Below, in pieces: positions 7,216-13,970 of a stretch of 21,522 nt of DNA. How positions within the stretch are numbered: the stretch's first letter is position 1; each line of letters begins with the position of its first letter. A program made the position numbers and the translations under genes. Under the pieces are notes generated by a model. The model did no database searches. It was not told the DNA's origin and was given only the letters and a program-made list of their open reading frames with translations. This stretch comes from Gammaproteobacteria bacterium (lineage in GTDB: Bacteria; Pseudomonadota; Gammaproteobacteria; S012-40), in contig JAOUPJ010000017.1 in the NCBI GenBank assembly GCA_029879945.1, positions 1 to 21,522 on the forward strand, in the 5' to 3' direction.

Positions 7216-10200
7216 ATGCGCATACGTGAAATCCCGTATAATTACACGTCTTTCTCAGATCGTGAGATAGTCATCCGATTCCTTGGCGCCCCTATGTGGG
7301 AGGCCTTGAATTCTCTACGCGAGAGCCGACGTACGGGCCGCTCAGCGCGCATGCTGTTTGAGATCCTGGGCGATATGTGGGTGGTAAACCGCAATCCCTA
7401 CATCCAGGACGATTTACTGGAGAATCCCAACCGCCGCCAACAGCTGATCCATGCCTTACACCATAGACTGGACCAGGTGGCCACCCGTGCAGAAGGCAAT
7501 ACCACGACTCTGGAGCTGATTGGGGCAACCCGAAAGTCGGTCAAAGACTTTGAAGACTGGTTCCCAGGGCAGGACAAGCTTCGGCGCAGAACGCTAAGAA
7601 AACTCTCACGCCATACCCGCAAAGATAACATCCGCTTCGACGGTCTGGCGCGGGTGTCCCACGCCACAGACGCCACCGACTGGCGCGTGGAACTTCCTTT
7701 TGTCGTGATTACACCTGATACCGAGGAAGAGCTGGCCAACATCGTTCACGGCTGTATAGAGCTGGAACTGAGTATCATCCCGCGCGGTGGCGGCACAGGC
7801 TACACCGGCGGAGCTGTACCCTTGCATCCCAATACAGCAGTGATTAACACCGAAAAGCTGGAAGGGCTGGGGAAAGTCGTATTTAAAAAGTTGCCCGGCC
7901 TGGACGTAGAAGTCGCCACTATTCGCGCCGAGTGTGGCGTGGTCACAAAGCGCGTCTCCGAGGCGGCGCAGGCCTCTGCCCAAGTCTTTGCCGTGGACCC
8001 TACCTCACAAGACGCCTCTACCATAGGCGGCAATATCGCCATGAATGCCGGCGGCAAGAAAGCCGTACTCTGGGGCACCACACTGGACAATCTTGCCTCC
8101 TGGCGCATGGTCACGCCCGATGCCAACTGGCTTTTGGTGGAGCGTATCAATCACAATCTGGGCAAAATACATCAGCAGGAAATCGTGAAATTTCGCCTGA
8201 CTCGCTATGAGCGAGACGGTAAAACTCAGCTTGGTGAACCTGAGGAAATGACATTCCCCGGTCAGATGTTCCGTAAATCGGGACTAGGTAAAGATGTTAC
8301 CGACAAGTTTCTGGGTGGCCTGCCCGGCATACAGAAAGAGGGCTGCGACGGACTGATTACCTCCGGCGAGTTTGTTCTCCATCAGATGCCCAAATACACG
8401 CGCACGGTGTGTTTGGAGTTTTTTGGTCATGAACTTTCCGTGGCGGTTCCCGCCATTGTTGAAATCACCAATTTCCTGGAAAAGAAAGAAGGCGTTGTGC
8501 TCTCCGGCCTGGAACATCTGGACGAACGCTATGTGAAGGCCGTGGGCTACAGCACCAAGGCCAATCGCAGTGAACGACCCAAGATGGTCCTCATTGGCGA
8601 TATTGCCGGAGATGACGAGAGACTCGTCGCCGCCGCCAGCTCGGAAGTGGTGCGCATGGCCAATGCGCGAAACGGCGAGGGCTTCATCGCCACCAGCCCT
8701 GAGGCCAGGGCGCGTTTCTGGTATGACCGCACTCGCACTGCCGCCATTGCCGCCCACACCAATGCCTTCAAGATTAATGAAGACGTGGTCATACCTCTGG
8801 ACAAACTGGGAGACTATAGCCGGGGAATCGAACGGATTAATATCGAATACTCCCTCAAGAACAAGATCAAGATCGCGCAGCACGTTAAAAAATTCCTGGC
8901 GTCCGATAGACTGGAACTGCCGCAGGCGCAAGTCATTTCTGAAGAAGACAAGGACCTGCTACTGGCAGAAAAAAGAAAGGCAGCCGACAGACTGCTTGAT
9001 ACTGTGATCCAAAGATGGGAATCACTGCTAACACATCTGGACGAGACCTGTAGCACGCATCACGCGCTGCTACAGCCGTACGATATTGCATTTCAAAGCG
9101 AAGACAAACTCATTGATGTTCTTCTCAAGCGATCGCTGCGCCTTTCGTATCGCACTGAGATCAAGGCACCGCTGGAAGATATATTCTCAGGCCGCTTGTT
9201 TAAACTGGTAAGAGACGGCATCGATAAGATTCACACAGAGCTACGACCCAGTCGTCTTTTCGTTGCTACGCATATGCACGCCGGAGACGGCAATGTACAC
9301 ACCAATATTCCAGTACATTCGAATGATTATGAGATGCTGCACGATGCGGAAAAAATCGTGGATAGAATTATGGATCTGGCGACCGCGCTGGATGGCGTTA
9401 TTTCCGGTGAACACGGAATTGGTATCACCAAGATACGTTACCTTGATCAGGAGAGCATAGAAAGCTTTGCAAAATACAAAAAGCAAATCGATCCGGAACA
9501 GAAATTTAACAAAGGAAAATTAGACCCGACTTTTGATCTGACTCAGGCCTACACCCCTTCCTTGCGACTGGTGCAGCAAGAAGCGCTCATACTGGAAGAT
9601 AGCGAACTGGGCCTGCTGAATGATGATGTACGACATTGTCTGCGTTGCGGCAAATGCAAACCGGAATGCAACACGCACGTACCCAGAGCAAACCTGTTGT
9701 ATTCACCGCGCAATAAAATTCTCGGTACCGGCCTTATTATTGAGGCGTTTCTTTACGAAGAACAGACGCGCCGCGGTATTTCGCTGCGGCACTTTGAAGA
9801 AATGAATGACGTGGCCGATCATTGTACGGTTTGTCACAAATGTCTGAACCCGTGCCCGGTGGATATCGATTTTGGCGATGTCACGGTGCGCATGCGAAAT
9901 ATACTGCGTAATCGCGGAAAGAAACGATCTAACCCTGGTACCTGGCTGGCGCTTAAATATCTCAATATGACCGACCCCAGTAGCATTAAACTGTTTCGTC
10001 ACGCCATGGTGGGCCTGGGGTATCGCGCACAAAACTTTGCCTATAAGCTCGCTGCCAGTTCCAGTGTAATACACAAAGAAAAGGTGCCACCCTCGACTAC
10101 GGGAAAACCGGAAGTCAAAACGCAAATCATTAACCTGGTGAAACGTCCGCTACCCTCTCATTTACCATCCAAGACCATGAGATCCTTGATTGATGCAGAG

Positions 10201-11046
10201 GACACCAAGTCTATCTCTATTATTCGCGATCCCAATGTGGATACCGAAAGCGAAGCGGTATTTTATTTTCCCGGCTGTGGTTCAGAGCGCCTGTTTAGCC
10301 AGGTCGGCATGGCCACACTGGCCATGCTATACGAACTAGGCGTACAAACCGTTTTGCCCCCAGGATACTTGTGTTGTGGCTATCCACAAAAAAGTTCTGG
10401 CGATGTGGATCTGGGGCGACGTATCAGCACCAATAATCGCGTGCTCTTTCATCGCGTCGCGAACACCTTAAACTATTTGGACATTAAAAAGGTTATTGTC
10501 TCCTGCGGCACTTGTATTGATCAGCTGATGGAATATTCATTTGAACAGATTTTTCCGGGTTGTGAGCTGATCGATATTCATCAATATCTGGCCAATCGCG
10601 GCATCCAGGCTGAAAATACGCAAGGCAGAAAATTTGTTTACCACGATCCCTGTCACTCACCAATCAAGAATGCGAATCCAGTCAAGATTGCCAGCACCTT
10701 GTTAAACGCAGAAGTTGTACAGACCAATCGTTGTTGTGGTGAGGCAGGCACCTTTGCGGTATCGCGCCCTGACATCGCCAGCCAGGTCCGATTTCGTAAA
10801 GAAATAGAACTCAAAAAGAGTGTACAACAACTAATTGGTAAAGACAGCGTGAAGAAAAAAGACAAGGTGAGCATGCTGACTTCCTGCCCTGCTTGTGTGC
10901 AAGGGCTATCACGTTATCGCAATGAAACAGGTTTAAAAACAGACTATATCGTGGTAGAACTGGTGAAACAGTTACTGGGTAAGAACTGGCAATCGGATTT
11001 TCTGAAAAAGATCAAGAAGGGTGGCACCGAGAAAGTGTTGCTGTAA
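7216..11046 (+). CDS. DUF3683-type FAD-linked oxidase / ferredoxin / CCG-domain fusion (D-2-hydroxyacid dehydrogenase-like)
   Basis: A 1276-residue multidomain redox protein. Residues 1-150 form a DUF3683-like region (REIPYNYTSFSDREIVIRF). Residues about 155-400 are an FAD-binding PCMH domain with PRGGGTGYTGGAVPLHP near 187 and DPTSQDASTIGGNIAMNAGG near 258. The FAD-oxidase C-terminal domain carries THMHAGDGNVHTN near 685 and GEHGIGITK near 731. Two 4Fe-4S motifs follow: CLRCGKCKPEC near 808 and CTVCHKCLNPCP near 869. The tail holds two CCG domains (FPGCGSERLF near 1020 with CCGYPQKSSGD, and HDPCHSP near 1143 with CCGEAG and SCPACVQG). This is the architecture of a fused GlcD-GlcF or Dld-II-like dehydrogenase passing electrons from a hydroxyacid to a respiratory acceptor. 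Substrate unproven. No membrane segment is seen. The ATG at 7216 lacks a good ribosome-binding site. Confidence 0.9.
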   Translation: MRIREIPYNYTSFSDREIVIRFLGAPMWEALNSLRESRRTGRSARMLFEILGDMWVVNRNPYIQDDLLENPNRRQQLIHALHHRLDQVATRAEGNTTTLELIGATRKSVKDFEDWFPGQDKLRRRTLRKLSRHTRKDNIRFDGLARVSHATDATDWRVELPFVVITPDTEEELANIVHGCIELELSIIPRGGGTGYTGGAVPLHPNTAVINTEKLEGLGKVVFKKLPGLDVEVATIRAECGVVTKRVSEAAQASAQVFAVDPTSQDASTIGGNIAMNAGGKKAVLWGTTLDNLASWRMVTPDANWLLVERINHNLGKIHQQEIVKFRLTRYERDGKTQLGEPEEMTFPGQMFRKSGLGKDVTDKFLGGLPGIQKEGCDGLITSGEFVLHQMPKYTRTVCLEFFGHELSVAVPAIVEITNFLEKKEGVVLSGLEHLDERYVKAVGYSTKANRSERPKMVLIGDIAGDDERLVAAASSEVVRMANARNGEGFIATSPEARARFWYDRTRTAAIAAHTNAFKINEDVVIPLDKLGDYSRGIERINIEYSLKNKIKIAQHVKKFLASDRLELPQAQVISEEDKDLLLAEKRKAADRLLDTVIQRWESLLTHLDETCSTHHALLQPYDIAFQSEDKLIDVLLKRSLRLSYRTEIKAPLEDIFSGRLFKLVRDGIDKIHTELRPSRLFVATHMHAGDGNVHTNIPVHSNDYEMLHDAEKIVDRIMDLATALDGVISGEHGIGITKIRYLDQESIESFAKYKKQIDPEQKFNKGKLDPTFDLTQAYTPSLRLVQQEALILEDSELGLLNDDVRHCLRCGKCKPECNTHVPRANLLYSPRNKILGTGLIIEAFLYEEQTRRGISLRHFEEMNDVADHCTVCHKCLNPCPVDIDFGDVTVRMRNILRNRGKKRSNPGTWLALKYLNMTDPSSIKLFRHAMVGLGYRAQNFAYKLAASSSVIHKEKVPPSTTGKPEVKTQIINLVKRPLPSHLPSKTMRSLIDAEDTKSISIIRDPNVDTESEAVFYFPGCGSERLFSQVGMATLAMLYELGVQTVLPPGYLCCGYPQKSSGDVDLGRRISTNNRVLFHRVANTLNYLDIKKVIVSCGTCIDQLMEYSFEQIFPGCELIDIHQYLANRGIQAENTQGRKFVYHDPCHSPIKNANPVKIASTLLNAEVVQTNRCCGEAGTFAVSRPDIASQVRFRKEIELKKSVQQLIGKDSVKKKDKVSMLTSCPACVQGLSRYRNETGLKTDYIVVELVKQLLGKNWQSDFLKKIKKGGTEKVLL

Positions 11047-11382
11047 TCAATCGGTGAGAAACACATCGTCTCCCTGCAGACTGATAGAAACGGCGTTTAA
11101 GGACTGCTGCGCACAAGGCCCCCACACACAAAAGCCATCTTCCACTTGAAACTTGGCACCATGAATACTGCATTGTAAATAGAATCCATCCAGATCCATA
11201 AATTCATTGGGCTGCCAGTTCATACTCACACCGGTGTGCGGACATTTGTTTTCGTAGGCATACACCTGCCCATCACGCATGATGACAACAAATTCCTGCA
11301 CATTCGGATCGTCCAGAGAATCGATACCTATGGCAAGGTTTTCTTCAAGCTGGGATTTTTTGCAAAGAAGACGAGACGTCAC
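11047..11382 (-). CDS. Small Rieske [2Fe-2S] ferredoxin-like protein
   Basis: A 111-residue soluble protein consisting of one Rieske domain. The cluster ligands are Cys47 and His49 (CPHTGVSMNW) and Cys71 and His74 (CSIHGAKF). The C-terminal GFCVWGPCAQQSL is typical of the NirD/ferredoxin-type Rieske group rather than the bc1 complex, and there is no membrane anchor or Tat signal. Electron partner unknown. The start is a GTG at 11382, 2 bases after the stop of the alpha/beta hydrolase gene, so the two are surely co-transcribed. Its stop directly abuts the stop of the convergent flavoprotein fusion with no base between. The small hydrolase-Rieske pair may serve a common degradative or redox step; that is inference. 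Confidence 0.9.
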   Translation of the reverse strand: MTSRLLCKKSQLEENLAIGIDSLDDPNVQEFVVIMRDGQVYAYENKCPHTGVSMNWQPNEFMDLDGFYLQCSIHGAKFQVEDGFCVWGPCAQQSLNAVSISLQGDDVFLTD

Positions 11383-11384
11383 AA

Positions 11385-12035
11385 TTAACCGACGGCCATA
11401 CGATACTGCATATCTTCCACAAACGAATCTTCAATGACTCTTCTCAGGTCATTGAGTCTGCGATTAAAAAAGTGCCCCACGCCATCAAGCTGGATCACTT
11501 CAGGACTGGGCTCGAGATCGCTCACCCATTGATAGACCTTTTCGGCCGGAACAACTTCGTCGTCATTTCCCTGAATAACTGTGCTAGGGCAATCGGGCAG
11601 ACTGATACCCGAGAAATTGAAAAAATTAACCGGCGGAGCCACTACTAGCAGGCGATCGCAATCCACCGCACTCGCTGCTTTCAAGCTAATATAGGCACCA
11701 AAAGAAAATCCGGCTAGCCAGATGGGCATATTCGGCGCACGCTTTTTCACATATCGTATCACGGCAAGCAAGTCTTCAGTTTCGCCCTCGCCATTATCAT
11801 ACTGCCCTTCACTCAAACCTACACCACGAAAATTGAAACGCAAGGATGCCGCACCCAGGTCTCGCAGTGAGCGAGCAATGGCATAGGTAACTTTATTATT
11901 CATACTTCCATCGTAAAGTGGATGGGGATGGCAAATAATGGCGACCGCTTCCATCTTGCTAGGAAGCATGGCAGTGCTTTCTAACTGCCCTGTCGGCCCA
12001 CTAATAAAAAAGGGTTTTTGACCTGCTAAAAACAT
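11385..12035 (-). CDS. Alpha/beta hydrolase (COG2945 type)
   Basis: A 216-residue cytoplasmic hydrolase. The oxyanion region AIICHPHPLYDGSMNNKV (residues 32-49) and the following LRFNFRGVGLSEGQYDNG are hallmarks of the COG2945 alpha/beta hydrolases. The nucleophile elbow is GFSFGA with Ser111; the likely acid is Asp158 or Asp159 in IQGNDDEVVP, and the catalytic histidine is His188 in GVGHFF. The triad therefore looks intact. Substrate unknown; esterase or thioesterase activity is likely. The ATG at 12035 is the only good start. It is followed after 2 bases by the Rieske gene and preceded by a 318-bp gap. Confidence 0.88.
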   Translation of the reverse strand: MFLAGQKPFFISGPTGQLESTAMLPSKMEAVAIICHPHPLYDGSMNNKVTYAIARSLRDLGAASLRFNFRGVGLSEGQYDNGEGETEDLLAVIRYVKKRAPNMPIWLAGFSFGAYISLKAASAVDCDRLLVVAPPVNFFNFSGISLPDCPSTVIQGNDDEVVPAEKVYQWVSDLEPSPEVIQLDGVGHFFNRRLNDLRRVIEDSFVEDMQYRMAVG

Positions 12036-12353
12036 GATGCCCTACCTATTCCATCTAGAATACAAAAATCGATTAGATAACAATAACTATGCCAATAGTA
12101 ACCGACGCCAAAGGATTGTAAACCCAAGGTTTCGGCAGCAGATAAAAAATATTTAGGGTAAAATTCACTAGGAATATTTGGTTCGATAAGAACCAGTGCC
12201 CACCCTACTTTTCAGTTTAGTCTGTAGGTGAGTTTTTTTGTAATTCTCTAAGAAAATATTTCAATATCTCTACAGCTCAAACACCCATACATCCCATACT
12301 GCGACATCTTGGGCTCTGTTCACTACCACGATTCCAAGCGGACCTTAAAGTAC
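12036..12353. other. 318-bp intergenic region with hairpins but no convincing gene
   Basis: This AT-rich gap separates two minus-strand genes. It holds a perfect inverted repeat TGGTTC-GATAA-GAACCA at 12179-12195, followed at once by a second imperfect hairpin and a T7 run reading on the plus strand. No frame longer than about 20 codons has a ribosome-binding site. A promoter for the hydrolase-Rieske pair should lie here, but I could not pick a convincing -35/-10 pair. Confidence 0.5.
12201..12239 (+). terminator. Candidate weak intrinsic terminator in plus orientation, without an obvious gene upstream
   Basis: CCTAC (12204-12208) pairs with GTAGG (12224-12228) across a 15-base loop, with possible extension CAC/GTG around a bulged C, followed by seven T residues at 12233-12239. 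The stem is short and the loop large. The only plus-strand coding sequence upstream ends more than 1.1 kb away. Confidence 0.25.
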
Positions 12354-13811
12354 CTATAATTCCGAGTCTACAAATACATTTACTTCTGTAGAAAGATCGT
12401 CTTCTTTCGGTTCAAATCGGCCTTCGTTCTTTTTGTTTAATTCTTCCGCCGACTCTTTTTCTGAGGCCAACTCCGCATCCGCGCTCCGCTCTACCTGAGA
12501 CTCGTCAGCACCCAAGGCCGAAGACGTAGACTCGGAGCCCGTATCTGCATCCACACTCATTTTCACAGGTTTAGCCTGCTCACTGGAAGAATCCATGCCC
12601 GACTTGGCCCTTATCAACACTTCAGCTTTCGTTGCACCCGAGCTCAGAACAGCAACCCTAGCCCGTTGTGCCTCAAGTTCAGTATTTAACTGTAGCACTC
12701 GGGCCTTGTACAAGGCTTCCCTCGCCTCCCAGGTGTTTTTTTCTGTATAGAGTTTTTTAATCTCTTCGTTCAGGGCAAGAAATTTTTCATCGGCCCCTTC
12801 ACCCTTTTCCACTGCCTTACGTAAGACACCGACCATTTTTTCATTTTCGATATTCTTCTTTGCCAGATGCGATACCGTTTCAGAAAGTTTTTGCGCCTGA
12901 ACCTCCAGAGGATTGTCTCGCAGGTCCATATCGTCTCCTAGCCCTTTGACAATCTGGTTCAGCCTGAACTCTTCGTCAAGCACCACTTGCTCTGGCGAAA
13001 ATTTAATAGTGTGTTGCAGGCTTGCGACCTCGTCTGACACAAACAAGGCTCGTCTGGCTGCAAACAGGGCCTGCTGACCAATACGTTCGACGGCCTCTAC
13101 ATTCTGCGGATTGGCCTTGAGAAAATTTTCAGCGCTTTTTAGAACCGCTTCTGCCTCAGCATAGGTGATGGGTATCAACTCTGCCCCGCCACGACGCTTC
13201 ACACGCTTCAGGATGATTTCTGGTTCATTAAGGGCATTAAACCGGGCTGCCCGGCTCTGCAGGCCGCGCATATCGGCAATTAGCGCTGGGCGCGCCTCCT
13301 CAACCTGACTGAATTTGCCATTTTCCAACTGGCGTATCAGACCGTCCAGACGAGTGACTACATTGTTGAATTCAAATGTATAGACGTCATTGGCATTGAG
13401 AAACACCAGTTTCTCTTTAAGCTTGATCTCGTCTTTGAGACGTTCCTTAACGTTTTTAACCACATTCGTCCCACTACGTATAACCGCCTGGGTGACTGCA
13501 ATCTTATTGACCACCGAGCCTTTGTTGTCTGCACGCCCCACCATATCCTCCACTTCCTGGAGCGCAGAGTAGGCGATCTTATAGTGTTCTGGCGCAAAAA
13601 TAGACAATCCTCTATTTTCAGCCTCATTAAACTGGCTCTTTAGCTCAGAAACTGCCTCAGATGTCTTCATCAGAGAAATTCGGTCGATTTCATCAGGGGG
13701 AGCGGTAATGGTTTTGGGATCCGGTGTACTGGCGCACGCCAATACTGTCATCAAGACCCAACAGTAAAAAAGCCATGAAATAGTTCGATTTTTTTGCCCT
13801 TCCAAGTGCAC
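12354..13811 (-). CDS. Coiled-coil outer-membrane lipoprotein of unknown function
   Basis: A 485-residue predicted lipoprotein. A hydrophobic signal (ISWLFYCWVLMTVLACAS) ends in a VLAC lipobox, giving Cys26 as the lipidated residue; alanine at +2 predicts outer-membrane sorting. The body is almost entirely charged amphipathic helix with coiled-coil character (residues about 60-400). The repeated lysine- and glutamate-rich helices, the segment APEHYKIAYSALQEVEDM and the spacing of Ala/Leu recall DUF4398/OmpA-associated periplasmic coiled coils, but I do not recognise a named family. The last 75 residues are acidic and serine-rich, probably disordered. The start is a GTG at 13811 behind GGGGAGGAGTAAGG. 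It is divergent from the ATPase-like gene across 159 bp and has its own consensus-like promoter. A scaffold or envelope-linking role is plausible but unproven. Confidence 0.8.
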   Translation of the reverse strand: MHLEGQKNRTISWLFYCWVLMTVLACASTPDPKTITAPPDEIDRISLMKTSEAVSELKSQFNEAENRGLSIFAPEHYKIAYSALQEVEDMVGRADNKGSVVNKIAVTQAVIRSGTNVVKNVKERLKDEIKLKEKLVFLNANDVYTFEFNNVVTRLDGLIRQLENGKFSQVEEARPALIADMRGLQSRAARFNALNEPEIILKRVKRRGGAELIPITYAEAEAVLKSAENFLKANPQNVEAVERIGQQALFAARRALFVSDEVASLQHTIKFSPEQVVLDEEFRLNQIVKGLGDDMDLRDNPLEVQAQKLSETVSHLAKKNIENEKMVGVLRKAVEKGEGADEKFLALNEEIKKLYTEKNTWEAREALYKARVLQLNTELEAQRARVAVLSSGATKAEVLIRAKSGMDSSSEQAKPVKMSVDADTGSESTSSALGADESQVERSADAELASEKESAEELNKKNEGRFEPKEDDLSTEVNVFVDSEL

Positions 13812-13844
13812 GAGACCTTACTCCTCCCCAGTAAAGGACCGATG

Positions 13845-13872
13845 ATTATAACTTGAACATAAAGGCGAACAA
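13845..13872 (-). promoter_or_regulatory. Putative sigma-70 promoter of the coiled-coil lipoprotein gene
   Basis: On the minus strand a perfect TATAAT (13850-13845) lies 16 bases after TTGTTC (13872-13867). The expected transcription start near 13838 leaves a leader of roughly 25 bases containing the GGAGGAG/AAGG ribosome-binding sequence before the GTG at 13811. The -10 match is strong and the -35 match is partial. Confidence 0.55.
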
Positions 13873-13970
13873 AGCCCCACGCGGGTATATAAACTGCATT
13901 TTTCGAAAAACCCTCAACGTCCCCAAATTTCGGTCGACAAACTCAATATCCATGGAGGAAAGGTGCTTTA

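Noticed and set aside
12240..12320. 19-codon minus-strand frame containing CLSC in the intergenic region
   Set aside because: No proper ribosome-binding site, very short, and no recognisable similarity; the CxxC is most likely chance.
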